A stretch of 64,000 bases of DNA from Cellvibrionales bacterium UBA4435. GTDB lineage: Bacteria > Pseudomonadota > Gammaproteobacteria > Pseudomonadales > Porticoccaceae. Both the position numbers and the translations under genes were made by a program. The number at the start of each line of letters is the position of its first letter. The stretch's first letter is position 1. Below, one piece after another: positions 29,490 through 39,573 of this stretch. The notes beneath the pieces were generated by a model. That model saw nothing but the letters and a program-made list of their open reading frames with translations. It was not told the DNA's origin and ran no database searches. The DNA lies in the NCBI GenBank assembly GCA_002390525.1, contig DGPR01000002.1, positions 86,744 through 150,743 on the forward strand, written 5' to 3'.

Positions 29490-32069
29490 ATGATGCAAAA
29501 AGGTATGAACCACATATGTGAGATTCCCTTTAGCGTATTACGCTCATCATGCTTATACATAGTATTTATCTCTTTTATTATCTTATTTTCACAACAATCG
29601 TTAGCAGAAACAACTAACACATATCTCCAGTGGGAGTGTGCAACAGGGGATGACGGAAAGTGGATTTGCTCACAACAGTCCGTACTAGGAAATGAATATC
29701 CAAGACCAAATAAAATTGAAACTTTTTCTGTCGCAGAAGAAGAGATTGAAAATGAGACAGTAACACAAGTCAAAAAAGCTAATAATCTTGATTGGATTGA
29801 TGAAGAAGATCTTGCTTTGGAACAGCTTGCCTCGAGGACCTCTGGATGTTGTGGTGCTTACATTGAACCAGAACGCAACTATCCAGATTCAAACCTTGAG
29901 CCTGAGGATGCGCCATTAAGAGTTGCATCCGAATCTACAGAGCTCATTCAAGATAATGTTGCTTATCTAAAAGGTGATGTAAATATCACACAGGGTTATC
30001 GTCAAGCACGCAGTGATACAGCAACTGTGGACCAAATTAATAGAACTGTAGATTTAGAGGGTGATATAGAACTTAGGGAACCGGGCATATTACTCCGTGG
30101 AGACGCAGCATATATGAATATGGATTCCTTAGATGTCGAGATCAATAATGCGACATATTTATTACATGAATCTGGAGTCCGAGGCACAGCGCAGAATCTC
30201 CAGAGACCCGGTGGGGATATTTTCTATATTGATGATGGTGGTTATACTACCTGCGAACCTGGAAATAACGCCTGGCGTCTTGTAACCTCAAAACTGGAAG
30301 TGAACCCTGGAACAGGAATTGCTACCGGGAAGCATGTTCGCTTAGAGGTCAAAGATATCCCAGTTTTGTATGTGCCTTGGGTTAGATTTGCGATTGATGA
30401 CAGAAGAACAAGTGGACTTCTGTTTCCTAGCTGGGAAAATAGTAAAGACAATGGATTAGATTTTTCGCAGCCAATATATCTAAATCTTGCGCCAAATTAT
30501 GATGCGACTTTCACACCCCGATACATAGAAGAGCGTGGAGAAATGGCTGAACTAGAACTGCGACATCTCTCTAGAATATCCGAAACCATTTTTAGTGGGG
30601 CATTCCTTTCCAGTGATGATGGTGGTGGTGATGATATTAATTCTATTACGAAGAAAAAAATCCAAGAGGGAGAAGATAGATGGGTGGCTGATTTAAGGCA
30701 TAGTGGATTTATTAGGGGTTGGAGCTCTAATCTAAATTATACAAGAGCAAGTGACGAAGACTACTTTCAAGATCTTGGTACCACAACCCTCGAGGTAATC
30801 AGCAAGTCTTATCTAAAGCAGAAAGGCACCGCCACAAAAAGAATTAAAAATTGGGACTTTCTTATTGAAGGCTCAGGATATCAAACACTTATCAAAGATG
30901 GATTAAATCAATACAAACTGCTCCCTAGAATTCAAGCTGATGGTGATTTTACTATTGGTAATTTCGAATTTAGTATGAATAATCAGTTTAGTGATTATGA
31001 TCATAATGAAAAATCAAAAGTAACAGGTCGTAGGCTAAAATTGGATTATTCTGCTAGTTGGGATAGTTCTTGGGAGTGGGGCTACTTCCGCCCAACTCTA
31101 AAAATAAAACATCGAACATACGACTTAGATGATCCTGTATATGCTGGGGGTGACGATAGTCCATCAGTGACGGTTCCACTGGGGATTATAGATACAGGAA
31201 TATATCTCGATAGAGCAACGACGTGGTTGAAAGGATATACACATACATTTGAACCAAGGCTCTATGTAGTAATAGCAAGTGACGAAGATCAAAGTGATTT
31301 ACCAATATTCGACACAGGTGAGATGACTTTTGATTACGATATGCTATTTAGAGATGAGCAATTTAGTGGTGGTGATCGAATATCTGATACAAAACAAGTC
31401 TCTATAGGGATAACTACAGCCCTCATTGATGATGAAGACGGTATTGAAAGAATTAGTGCCAGTCTTGGACAAATTCATTACTTTGATGATCGAAATGTAT
31501 CTTTGGGAACATCGGTGACTAAAGAGATGAAAAGAGATGATTCTCCTTATGCAGCAGAATTTCAAATGAGGCTCGGCGACAACTGGAGAGCTATTGCTGA
31601 TGCACAGTACGATTCAGATGATAGTGAGCTTGATCGTGGGAGTTTTGGTCTCAGATACCGTGGACAAGGAAATCGTCTTCTAAACCTGAGTTATCGATTC
31701 AATAATAAAGATCCATTAATAATAAATGGCAAAAAGTACGACAACGATATTGAGCAAAGTGATTTTTCTGTTGCATATCCAATCACTAGGAGCTGGGATT
31801 TTGTAGCTCGTCATAATTATGATGTCACGAATACTAGGATTTTGGAGTCCTTTATTGGAGTGCAGTATGAAAGTTGCTGTGTTCGAGTTAGCTTGTTGGG
31901 ACGTAAATTTATTGATCGAGATGATCTAGAATCGCTACCTATGGATAAATTGGAGGAAGATAATGGTATATTTCTTTCTTTCCAAATTAAGGGTATAGCA
32001 GGTTTTGGATCTAAAATGGATCGAATAGTTCAGGACGGAATATCTGGTTATGAAATACCTGATAACTAA
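29490..32069 (+). CDS. lptD: LPS-assembly outer-membrane protein LptD
   Basis: 859 residues from the ATG at 29490. The frame is open to a TTG at 29445, and an ATG at 29508 is also possible; none has a good ribosome-binding site. Signal peptide ends near S-L-A-E. An OstA-like periplasmic jellyroll is followed by a 26-strand-type barrel. Cysteines that in homologues form inter-domain disulfides are present: an N-terminal pair, a C-C pair in T-S-G-C-C-G, and the C-terminal E-S-C-C-V-R. Inserts LPS into the outer leaflet with LptE. Confidence 0.94.
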   Translation: MMQKGMNHICEIPFSVLRSSCLYIVFISFIILFSQQSLAETTNTYLQWECATGDDGKWICSQQSVLGNEYPRPNKIETFSVAEEEIENETVTQVKKANNLDWIDEEDLALEQLASRTSGCCGAYIEPERNYPDSNLEPEDAPLRVASESTELIQDNVAYLKGDVNITQGYRQARSDTATVDQINRTVDLEGDIELREPGILLRGDAAYMNMDSLDVEINNATYLLHESGVRGTAQNLQRPGGDIFYIDDGGYTTCEPGNNAWRLVTSKLEVNPGTGIATGKHVRLEVKDIPVLYVPWVRFAIDDRRTSGLLFPSWENSKDNGLDFSQPIYLNLAPNYDATFTPRYIEERGEMAELELRHLSRISETIFSGAFLSSDDGGGDDINSITKKKIQEGEDRWVADLRHSGFIRGWSSNLNYTRASDEDYFQDLGTTTLEVISKSYLKQKGTATKRIKNWDFLIEGSGYQTLIKDGLNQYKLLPRIQADGDFTIGNFEFSMNNQFSDYDHNEKSKVTGRRLKLDYSASWDSSWEWGYFRPTLKIKHRTYDLDDPVYAGGDDSPSVTVPLGIIDTGIYLDRATTWLKGYTHTFEPRLYVVIASDEDQSDLPIFDTGEMTFDYDMLFRDEQFSGGDRISDTKQVSIGITTALIDDEDGIERISASLGQIHYFDDRNVSLGTSVTKEMKRDDSPYAAEFQMRLGDNWRAIADAQYDSDDSELDRGSFGLRYRGQGNRLLNLSYRFNNKDPLIINGKKYDNDIEQSDFSVAYPITRSWDFVARHNYDVTNTRILESFIGVQYESCCVRVSLLGRKFIDRDDLESLPMDKLEEDNGIFLSFQIKGIAGFGSKMDRIVQDGISGYEIPDN

Positions 32070-32075
32070 TAAATT

Positions 32076-33374
32076 ATGATAAAAGTAAACTTTTCACTGT
32101 TGTATATATTTATAGCGCACTTCTTTACTGCAATTTCCTTTTCACTGACTGCAGAAGAAATACTCATAGATGAGGTCGTAGCATCTGTGAATGATGAAGT
32201 TGTAATGAGAAGCGAACTAGAAGAAAGGGCTTTGGAGGTAATCGGAAGACTGCAAGCAAGCAACACTAAAGCGCCGCCAGAAGAGGAGATTCTATCCCAG
32301 GTTTTAGACCGCCTAATTATTGAGAGAATTCAACTTTTAAAGGCTAAGCAGGCTGGAATAAGGTATTCTGATGAAGAGGTCAACAATGCAATAAGTGCGA
32401 CTGCGCAACGCCAAGGTAAAACTTTACAAGATCTTTTAGATGATGCACAAAAGGGTGGGATAAGCCCATCAATTTTCCGACAAAAAGTAAGGGAGCAACT
32501 GCTAATTAGTCGTGTTCAAGAAGGGAATATGAATAAAAGAGTGTCTATCAGCGAACAAGCTATAGACAATTTTCTCAATACTGAAGCAGGTCGCTCCTGG
32601 GCAACGCCTGATGTAAACCTGGGACATATTATGCTACCTGTTTCATCTAATAGTTCTGAGGAAGCGACATCCAAAGTCAAAGAGGCGATTCTAGATATAT
32701 ATTTTCAAATAAAAAATAATCAAGACTTCAGGGGTTTAGCCATTGCCAGATCAAAAGGAAGAGAGGCAAAAAAAGGTGGTGATATGGGTTGGAAAAAAGC
32801 GGATCAACTGCCTGAAATTTTTATGCAAGCAATTGAGAATATATCTCCAGGTCAAATTACGGAACCAATTAAAAGTGACGCTGGATTTCATATCCTCAAG
32901 CTCTATAGCCGAAGAGGCGGGATTTCAGAAAATTTGGTCCAGCAGCATAATGTGCAGCATATTTTATTAATTCCAAACGAAGTAAGAGATAAAACTCAGA
33001 CACTAGAAGCAATAAATAAAATTAGGGTTAAGATATTAAATGGAGAAAAATTTACTGAAAACGCTAAATTGTATTCTGAGGATATTGGTACATCATTATC
33101 AGGTGGTTCTCTTGGTTGGTCAGTCCCAGGACAATTCCAGCCTAAATTTGAGGAGATAATGGCTACTGTTAATATAGGTGTCGTCAGTGAGGCTTTTGAG
33201 ACTACCTACGGTTGGCATATATTGCAGGTAACAGAGCGTCGCGAGCAAGATTTTAGTGACGATATTAAGCGCTCTCAAGCAAGAAATACTCTAAAACAGA
33301 AAAGGTTTAAAGAGGAACTAGAAATCTGGCTAAAAGAGATACGAGACGAGGCTTTTATAGATATTAAATTGTGA
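32076..33374 (+). CDS. surA: Periplasmic peptidyl-prolyl isomerase/chaperone SurA
   Basis: 432 residues. Signal peptide at the start, an N-terminal chaperone domain (D-E-V-V-A-S-V-N-D-E-V-V-M-R-S-E-L), two parvulin domains (about 175-275 and 285-385; the second with L-G-W-S-V-P-G-Q-F), and a C-terminal helix. Delivers outer-membrane proteins, including LptD, to the BAM complex. Starts 6 bases after lptD and overlaps pdxA by 4 bases. Confidence 0.96.
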   Translation: MIKVNFSLLYIFIAHFFTAISFSLTAEEILIDEVVASVNDEVVMRSELEERALEVIGRLQASNTKAPPEEEILSQVLDRLIIERIQLLKAKQAGIRYSDEEVNNAISATAQRQGKTLQDLLDDAQKGGISPSIFRQKVREQLLISRVQEGNMNKRVSISEQAIDNFLNTEAGRSWATPDVNLGHIMLPVSSNSSEEATSKVKEAILDIYFQIKNNQDFRGLAIARSKGREAKKGGDMGWKKADQLPEIFMQAIENISPGQITEPIKSDAGFHILKLYSRRGGISENLVQQHNVQHILLIPNEVRDKTQTLEAINKIRVKILNGEKFTENAKLYSEDIGTSLSGGSLGWSVPGQFQPKFEEIMATVNIGVVSEAFETTYGWHILQVTERREQDFSDDIKRSQARNTLKQKRFKEELEIWLKEIRDEAFIDIKL

Positions 33375-34348
33375 TTAGAATAGCCGTTACTCCAGGGGAG
33401 CCATCTGGTATAGGGCCAGATTTACTGATACAGCTTTCACAAAAACCACTTGATTTTGAATTGGTAGCTTACGCTGATCCAACACTTCTGATATCGAGGG
33501 CTAAAGATTTAGGTCTACCGCTAAAAATTAGATTGTATGACCAATCTAAGCCCACAGCCTTAGGAGAATTTGAGCTATCAGTTAAACCTATTATTTTGAA
33601 ATCTCCAGTTGTTCCGGGTATCTTAAATTCGGATAATTCTGGGTATGTATTGGAGGCACTTTCTGCAGCAATTACTGACTGCCAAAAAAAATACTGCCAA
33701 GCGCTTGTAACAGGGCCTATTCATAAAGGTATTATAAATTCTTCAGGTGTAAAATTTACGGGTCATACTGAATTTTTGGCTGATAAAACCTCTACAAAAA
33801 AAGTTGTGATGATGCTTGCCACAAAGGGTCTCAAGGTTGCGCTTGTGACGACACATTTGCCCCTATCTGAAGTACCAAAACATATTACAAAAGATTCGTT
33901 AAAAGAAACCATTTATATTCTTAATAGTGATCTTGAGAAAAGATTCGGTATTAGGCGCCCTAGAATATTAGTTTGTGGGCTGAATCCCCATGCAGGTGAA
34001 GATGGTTACTTAGGTATGGAGGAAATAGATATCATCAAGCCTTGTTTGAATGAGCTAAAAAATGAGGGAATTTTGCTTGAAGGGCCATTGCCAGCTGATA
34101 CAATTTTTACACCTAAATACCTAAATAACTGTGATGCAATTTTGGCGATGTATCATGACCAAGGACTTCCAGTGATAAAATATAAAGGCTTCAGTAGTGC
34201 GGTAAATATAACCCTCGGGTTACCAATTATACGAACGTCTGTCGATCATGGTACAGCTCTTGAGTTGGCTGGAACAAATATGGGCAATATAGGAAGTCTT
34301 GTAACTGCTATCGAATATGCAAAAAAAATGATAAGTCATGATATATGA
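33371..34348 (+). CDS. pdxA: 4-hydroxythreonine-4-phosphate dehydrogenase
   Basis: 325 residues. Pyridoxal 5'-phosphate synthesis (DXP-dependent route). Conserved T-P-G-E-P-S-G-I-G-P start, the metal-site H-T-E-F-L-A, M-Y-H-D-Q-G-L and the substrate segment R-T-S-V-D-H-G-T. GTG start within a 4-base overlap with surA; stop overlaps rsmA. Confidence 0.96.
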   Translation: MIRIAVTPGEPSGIGPDLLIQLSQKPLDFELVAYADPTLLISRAKDLGLPLKIRLYDQSKPTALGEFELSVKPIILKSPVVPGILNSDNSGYVLEALSAAITDCQKKYCQALVTGPIHKGIINSSGVKFTGHTEFLADKTSTKKVVMMLATKGLKVALVTTHLPLSEVPKHITKDSLKETIYILNSDLEKRFGIRRPRILVCGLNPHAGEDGYLGMEEIDIIKPCLNELKNEGILLEGPLPADTIFTPKYLNNCDAILAMYHDQGLPVIKYKGFSSAVNITLGLPIIRTSVDHGTALELAGTNMGNIGSLVTAIEYAKKMISHDI

Positions 34349-35151
34349 ACGATTCTAATTGGCTACCAGTCCATAAAGCGCGAAAACGTTTTGGTCAAAA
34401 TTTTTTAGTCGATTCTGATGTCATTAATTTAATAATTAATGCAATCCAGCCAAAAAAAGATGACAATTTAATAGAAATTGGAGCAGGAAAAGGCGCTATA
34501 ACAGAAGCAATTTTAGATAATTGTCCAAGTTTAAAGATTATAGAGCTAGATAGGGACCTTGTACTTATTTTAAAGAACAAATTTAAAAATTATGATAAAT
34601 GTAAAATACAACAGGGCGACGCCTTGAAGGTAGATTTTAGAAAATTTTTTTCCACTGGGTTTCCTTTACGTATTATCGGTAATTTACCATACAATATAAC
34701 CACCCCGCTTTTATTTCATTTATTGGAATTTCATGAGTGTATTTCTGACATGCATTTTATGTTACAAAAAGAGGTGGTAGATCGGATTAGTGCATCACCT
34801 GGTAATAAGAATTACGGGAGATTGAGTGTTATGATCCAATACTATTGCAATGTGTGTCCTCTTTTTTTAGTGCCACCGTCAGCTTTTTCCCCCTCTCCAA
34901 AAGTTGATTCAATGATAGTCTTACTATGTCCATATAAAGAAATACCTCATGTTGCAGAAAATCTAAAATTCTTTTCTAAATTAGTTAGAATATGTTTTCA
35001 GCAGCGAAGAAAAACTATACGTAACTCAATTAAACTTCTTCTTTCTGAGAAGAACATAGAAAAACTGAGTATTGACTTGACCTTGCGTCCAGAACAACTC
35101 AACGTTGCTCAATTTGTCAATCTTAGTAATCAAATAGGTTTGCTATTATGA
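34345..35151 (+). CDS. rsmA: 16S rRNA dimethyladenosine transferase (KsgA)
   Basis: 268 residues. Dimethylates two adjacent adenosines near the 3' end of 16S rRNA, a late 30S checkpoint. SAM site E-I-G-A-G-K-G at 44-50, catalytic N-L-P-Y-N at 113-117, and R-K-T-I-R-N-S in the C-terminal domain. Overlaps both neighbours by 4 bases. Confidence 0.97.
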   Translation: MNDSNWLPVHKARKRFGQNFLVDSDVINLIINAIQPKKDDNLIEIGAGKGAITEAILDNCPSLKIIELDRDLVLILKNKFKNYDKCKIQQGDALKVDFRKFFSTGFPLRIIGNLPYNITTPLLFHLLEFHECISDMHFMLQKEVVDRISASPGNKNYGRLSVMIQYYCNVCPLFLVPPSAFSPSPKVDSMIVLLCPYKEIPHVAENLKFFSKLVRICFQQRRKTIRNSIKLLLSEKNIEKLSIDLTLRPEQLNVAQFVNLSNQIGLLL

Positions 35152-35516
35152 TTAATATAGATGTGTATATAACATCAAATTATTCACCAGAATATTCAAA
35201 TCCGGAGAGTAAGAAATTTTCTTTTGTGTATCACGTAGGCATAAAGAATAATGAATATTACCCTGTACAGTTGATAAGTCGCCATTGGGTTATTACAGAC
35301 GGTGATTCTCAAGTTAAAGAAGTCAAGGGACCTGGGGTTGTTGGAAAACAACCAATTATTGCTCCGGGAGAGCTATACAAATACTCGAGTAGTGTAGCAA
35401 TAGGTACCGAAGTAGGAACAATGGGTGGATGTTATAAAATGATTGATGACTCAGGGATCGAATTTGATACTAAAATCCCAGTATTACTGCTGTCAATGCC
35501 CGGGGCTATACATTGA
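35148..35516 (+). CDS. apaG: ApaG protein
   Basis: 122 residues forming one fibronectin-III-like beta sandwich (V-Q-L-I-S-R-H-W-V-I-T-D, G-P-G-V-V-G, and the T-M-G-G-C-Y end). Associated with ApaH and cobalt/magnesium homeostasis; biochemical role unsettled. Overlaps rsmA and apaH by 4 bases each. Confidence 0.95.
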   Translation: MINIDVYITSNYSPEYSNPESKKFSFVYHVGIKNNEYYPVQLISRHWVITDGDSQVKEVKGPGVVGKQPIIAPGELYKYSSSVAIGTEVGTMGGCYKMIDDSGIEFDTKIPVLLLSMPGAIH

Positions 35517-36316
35517 CCGATTATGCTATAGGTGATATTCAGGGTTGCCTTGAGCCATTGCAGTACCTGCTTGAGAAAGTGTCATTTAATCCAGAAAAAG
35601 ATATGCTTTGGTCTGTAGGGGATGTCGTAAATCGAGGCCCGGAATCCTTAGAAACACTTCGTTTTTGTTATAAACTAGGAAGTAGTTTTCGTATGGTCCT
35701 TGGCAATCATGATTTGCATTTACTTGCTGTGGCTAGCGGGAAAAAAAAAGTGAGCCGAAGTGATACTTTAGGAGAAATACTTAACGCTCCAGACAAAGAT
35801 GAGCTTTTATGTTGGCTTCAAAAACAACCGCTAATAATAAATGAGAAGGACTATGTTTTTGTTCATGCGGGTATACCGCCCCAATGGTCACTAAAAAAGG
35901 CCTTAGAGTCGGGAAAAGAGCTAAGTACTATTTTGCAGTGCGGTATTCGATCAGACCAGTTCTTCGACTCGATGTATGGGAATCATCCTAATATATGGAG
36001 AGATAACCTAGCTGGGCCAGAGAAATGGAGGCTTATTGCAAACTACTTTACCCGTATGCGTTTTTGTTCTTCATCAGGACGATTAGAACTTGAATCTAAG
36101 GATCCTAAAGCTCCACCAAAAGGATTTCTACCTTGGTTTGATCATGAAGGTTCCATTAATGACAATGTGAAAATTATTTTTGGTCATTGGGCGGCACTTA
36201 GGGGTCAGATTAACAAAAAAAATTTATACCCATTAGATACTGGTTATCTTTGGGGAGGAAAAATGCGGTTAATGAATATAGATACAAAAGAATTTTTTCA
36301 TTGTAGCCATAAATAA
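35513..36316 (+). CDS. apaH: Symmetrical diadenosine tetraphosphatase
   Basis: 267 residues. Cleaves Ap4A and also removes Np4 caps from RNA. Metallophosphatase motifs: G-D-I-Q-G (7-11), G-D-V-V-N-R-G-P (36-43), G-N-H-D (64-67) and later V-H-A-G and G-H-W. TTG start inside the apaG stop (TTGA overlap). Last gene of the lptD-apaH run. Confidence 0.95.
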   Translation: MTDYAIGDIQGCLEPLQYLLEKVSFNPEKDMLWSVGDVVNRGPESLETLRFCYKLGSSFRMVLGNHDLHLLAVASGKKKVSRSDTLGEILNAPDKDELLCWLQKQPLIINEKDYVFVHAGIPPQWSLKKALESGKELSTILQCGIRSDQFFDSMYGNHPNIWRDNLAGPEKWRLIANYFTRMRFCSSSGRLELESKDPKAPPKGFLPWFDHEGSINDNVKIIFGHWAALRGQINKKNLYPLDTGYLWGGKMRLMNIDTKEFFHCSHK

Positions 36317-36370
36317 ATTAATATAGCTGTTTTACAATCGGTGAAGTTGATCTTCAGAGATTTTCTATTA

Positions 36371-37693
36371 ATGATAAAAAATGTATCTAAATTTTTCACG
36401 AGAATCCTTGAGCGATGGCTGCCAGATGCGTTCATTATAGCTATTACAATCACTTTTATAGTTCTTTTAATTGGAGTTCTCGTACAAGATCATTCACCAA
36501 CGAAAATGGTTAGATTATGGGGTAATGGTGTCTGGGATTTATTAATATTTTCCATGCAAGTTACTATTACACTTTTTACGGGCAGTGTTTTAGCACAAAC
36601 GAATGTTGTTAAAAAAGGACTAAAATCAATAGCAGCAATTGCCAAAAGCCCCAATCAAGCAATTATATTAATGACTATGATAGCCTTAATCTGTTGTTGG
36701 ATAAGCTGGGGGTTTGGACTCATAGCCAGCGCATTAATGGCTCGCGAAATAGCTTATCAGGTTAAGGGTGTTCATTATCCACTTCTAGTTGCCTCAGCAT
36801 ATTCTGGAATGCTTGTTTGGCATGCAGGGCTTTCAGGATCAATACCTCTTAAAATTGCTGCCACAAACAATGATCAACTTAGCGCTTTGTTAGATGGTAA
36901 TATTATTCCTTTATCAGAAACTATTTTCAGCTGGGAATCTCTTGCTGTTTGTCTAGTTCTCTTCATCACACTACCTATAATCAATAAACTAATGATGCCT
37001 TCGCCATCAGAGGTTATCGAAATCAATCTAGACAAGCTTCCTATAGATTTAGATTTAACCTCAGATGATTCGACTCCAGCTCAGTATATCGAAAACCATC
37101 GTTTTCCTACTTTATTTTTAGGGCTACTAGGCGCCTATTATTTGATAGATTATATTATTAAAGGCGAGCCAGTCGGACTAAATACTATTAATTTTGTATT
37201 TTTAGTAGCTGGACTTTTGTTGCATCGTTCAGCTGCTTCATATTTAGCTGCTCTCGGTGAAGCAGTGAAAGGGTTGTCTGGAATCGTACTTCAGTTCCCA
37301 TTATATGCAGGTATTATGGGAATGATGATTGGCTCTGGCCTTGCTGCCTCTATGTCAGAATGGTTTGTTAGTATATCGAATGCTGATACCTTCACACTAC
37401 TAACCTTCCTAAGTGCAGGAATAGTAAACGTTTTTGTTCCCTCCGGTGGAGGGCAGTGGGCTGTCCAAGCTCCTATTGTTATTCCTGCTGCTGAGTCGTT
37501 GGGAGTTCCATTAAATAAAGCAGCTATGGCTGTAGCATTTGGTGATGCATGGACTAACATGATTCAGCCTCTATGGGCTTTACCACTTCTAGGTATAGCA
37601 GGACTGAAGATCAAGGATATAATGGGTTACTGCACAGTAGCATTAATCTGGTCAGGAATAGTATTTACACTAAGTATGTTATTATTATTTTAA
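36371..37693 (+). CDS. atoE: Short-chain fatty-acid transporter, AtoE family
   Basis: 440 residues from the ATG at 36371, which gives the M-I-K-N-V-S-K-F-F start and exactly the length of Escherichia coli AtoE; a GTG at 36341 would add ten residues. About ten or more membrane helices. Conserved R-W-L-P-D-A-F, G-F-G-L-I-A-S-A-L, and the F-V-P-S-G-G-G-Q-W-A-V-Q-A-P signature of the C4-dicarboxylate/short-chain carrier family. Probably takes up butyrate/acetoacetate-type acids. No catabolic genes nearby. Confidence 0.88.
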   Translation: MIKNVSKFFTRILERWLPDAFIIAITITFIVLLIGVLVQDHSPTKMVRLWGNGVWDLLIFSMQVTITLFTGSVLAQTNVVKKGLKSIAAIAKSPNQAIILMTMIALICCWISWGFGLIASALMAREIAYQVKGVHYPLLVASAYSGMLVWHAGLSGSIPLKIAATNNDQLSALLDGNIIPLSETIFSWESLAVCLVLFITLPIINKLMMPSPSEVIEINLDKLPIDLDLTSDDSTPAQYIENHRFPTLFLGLLGAYYLIDYIIKGEPVGLNTINFVFLVAGLLLHRSAASYLAALGEAVKGLSGIVLQFPLYAGIMGMMIGSGLAASMSEWFVSISNADTFTLLTFLSAGIVNVFVPSGGGQWAVQAPIVIPAAESLGVPLNKAAMAVAFGDAWTNMIQPLWALPLLGIAGLKIKDIMGYCTVALIWSGIVFTLSMLLLF

Positions 37694-37725
37694 GTTGATT
37701 TGAATAAGAGCAAGTAATTTTATAT

Positions 37726-39159
37726 ATGAAAAAAAATTTATTATACGTACTTTTTTTAATCTACAGTCTACCAATTAATGCAGGTATGATTAGTTTTTTG
37801 AATGATGAAGATGGTCATACAAATTGGCAGCATTTAGCTAACTGGTCTGGGGGTATATTTATTATTCTCCTCTCAGTTACTGGAATTATGCTTTTTTTAA
37901 GCCGTAGACAAGCTCACCAGTCTAATATTGCTCTAAAGGAAATACGGACACAGCTGGAAAAAAGAGTCCTGGAGAGAACAGCTACTCTGGATCAATACAA
38001 CCAGCTACTTAAAGACTCTAATAGGCTCTTAGAGGGTGAGATAACACAGCATAAAACGACTACAGAGCGTTTACGTTCATCTGAAACTTATATAGCTGAT
38101 ATTCTTAGCTCAATGCCTCTAATGCTCATCAGCTTAAATAAACATGGCAGGATAACGCGATGGAATCAAAAAACGGAGTCTATTACGGGAATTAGTTCTG
38201 CCCAAGCACTAGGAAAAGATCTCTGGGAAACCTATCCAGCAATAACTGTAACACCAACACAAATTGATCATGTTCAATCCCAGAATCAAGCTGAAACAAT
38301 CAAACATAGTCAGCGAGGACAATATCACTTCGATATAACTATTTATCCTTTAAGAGAACAGGAAGAAACCGGTGTCGTGATACTTATAGATGATGTCACA
38401 GAAAATATACTTACTGCTAACATGTTAGTTCAGCGTGATAAGATGTCGTCTATGGGTGAACTAGCTTCCACCATGGCACATGACATAAATTTCCCGCTGG
38501 AGTGTATTATCAAAGACTTAAGCAGTAGCTTAGTCAAATTAGAAGACTCAAAGTTGAAAAATGTTAAGGAAATTCAAAACAAACTTACAGAGGCTAGCCA
38601 AAGAGGGCAGCAAGTAAGCGCTATAATTAATAATCTTTTAGACTTCTCTGTAAGCCGAGGAGGAAAAAAACAATTTTGCAGTATAACCGAACTTATTAAC
38701 GAAACCATTGATTTAGCAAAAAAGGTTATAACCTCCCCATCTGGTTTAAAGTTTGCTGATATAAAAATTGAATGCGAATTTGAAAAAAATATTCCTCAAA
38801 TACCCTTATTTTCTTCGGAAATAAAACAAGTGATATTAAGCTTATTTAGGCATTCCTGTTACGCCATAAGCGAAGTTAAAGCTCAAAAAGCTGAGCCATT
38901 AATTAGAATAAAAATTATGGAATGCTATGAGGCGCTGTGGTTTAAAATACAGCATAACGGGTTAGGAGTAAGTAAAGATGAGCAACAGTTTATTTTTGAG
39001 CCATTTTTTACAAATCAATCAACACACTCAAATTATGATTCTGCAAAACGCTTGTCTTTTTCATATTTCATTATTACAGAACAACATCGTGGCCAGCTAG
39101 CTATAACATCGGATATAGAAGTTGGAACTACGTTCCATATCCAACTTCCGCTTTCCTAA
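37726..39159 (+). CDS. PAS-domain sensor histidine kinase with degenerate ATP-binding domain
   Basis: 477 residues. Signal-like segment (1-19), one transmembrane helix (about 42-58), coiled coil (65-118), PAS domain (about 120-230) and dimerisation domain with phosphoacceptor His252 in M-A-H-D-I-N-F-P-L. The ATPase domain is recognisable by F-E-P-F-F-T (424-429) and the closing V-G-T-T-F-H-I-Q-L-P. However, the N-box asparagines are Ser372 and His376, the G1 Asp is His410 (H-N-G-L-G), and the G2 glycines are replaced (A-K-R-L-S-F-S-Y). Autophosphorylation is therefore doubtful. No response-regulator gene adjoins it. The reading frame is otherwise intact, so not an obvious pseudogene. Confidence 0.85.
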   Translation: MKKNLLYVLFLIYSLPINAGMISFLNDEDGHTNWQHLANWSGGIFIILLSVTGIMLFLSRRQAHQSNIALKEIRTQLEKRVLERTATLDQYNQLLKDSNRLLEGEITQHKTTTERLRSSETYIADILSSMPLMLISLNKHGRITRWNQKTESITGISSAQALGKDLWETYPAITVTPTQIDHVQSQNQAETIKHSQRGQYHFDITIYPLREQEETGVVILIDDVTENILTANMLVQRDKMSSMGELASTMAHDINFPLECIIKDLSSSLVKLEDSKLKNVKEIQNKLTEASQRGQQVSAIINNLLDFSVSRGGKKQFCSITELINETIDLAKKVITSPSGLKFADIKIECEFEKNIPQIPLFSSEIKQVILSLFRHSCYAISEVKAQKAEPLIRIKIMECYEALWFKIQHNGLGVSKDEQQFIFEPFFTNQSTHSNYDSAKRLSFSYFIITEQHRGQLAITSDIEVGTTFHIQLPLS

Positions 39160-39171
39160 AAACATTACAAG

Positions 39172-39573
39172 TTAACCTTCCTCCTGGTCTTCTTCAATTT
39201 CTGTTGCCTCGACCTCAGGTCGATCCAAAAGCCCAACATAGGCCATTGGAGCAGCGTCTCCAGATCGAAATCCACACTTTAAAATACTGATATATCCACC
39301 TGGTCGATTTTGATATCTAGGTCCAAGCTCTGTAAACAATTTTCCAACAGCGGCTTTATCCTGAATCCGGCTAAATGCCAATCTACGATTAGCGACACTA
39401 TCAACTTTTGCTAAAGTAATCAAAGGCTCAGCGATCTTTCGCAACTCTTTTGCTTTTGGTAAAGTTGTTTTTATAAATTCATGTTCCACTAACGAAGTCA
39501 CCATATTACGAAACATGGCTCTTCGATGTGTTCCTGTTCGACTCAGTTTTCTACCGCTTTTGCGATGACGCAT
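39172..39573 (-). CDS. rplQ: 50S ribosomal protein L17
   Basis: 133 residues. Starts [17 protein letters not shown] and carries the R-P-G-G-Y-I segment of the family near residue 90-95, with a short acidic tail (E-E-D-Q-E-E-G). Last gene of the alpha operon, 80 bases after rpoA. Convergent with the kinase gene; only 12 bases separate the stops and no hairpin is visible there. Confidence 0.97.
   Translation of the reverse strand: MRHRKSGRKLSRTGTHRRAMFRNMVTSLVEHEFIKTTLPKAKELRKIAEPLITLAKVDSVANRRLAFSRIQDKAAVGKLFTELGPRYQNRPGGYISILKCGFRSGDAAPMAYVGLLDRPEVEATEIEEDQEEG

Noticed and set aside
39160-39171. A terminator between the kinase gene and rplQ
   Set aside because: Only 12 bases separate the two stops and no hairpin is visible; termination must occur inside the neighbouring gene or by Rho.
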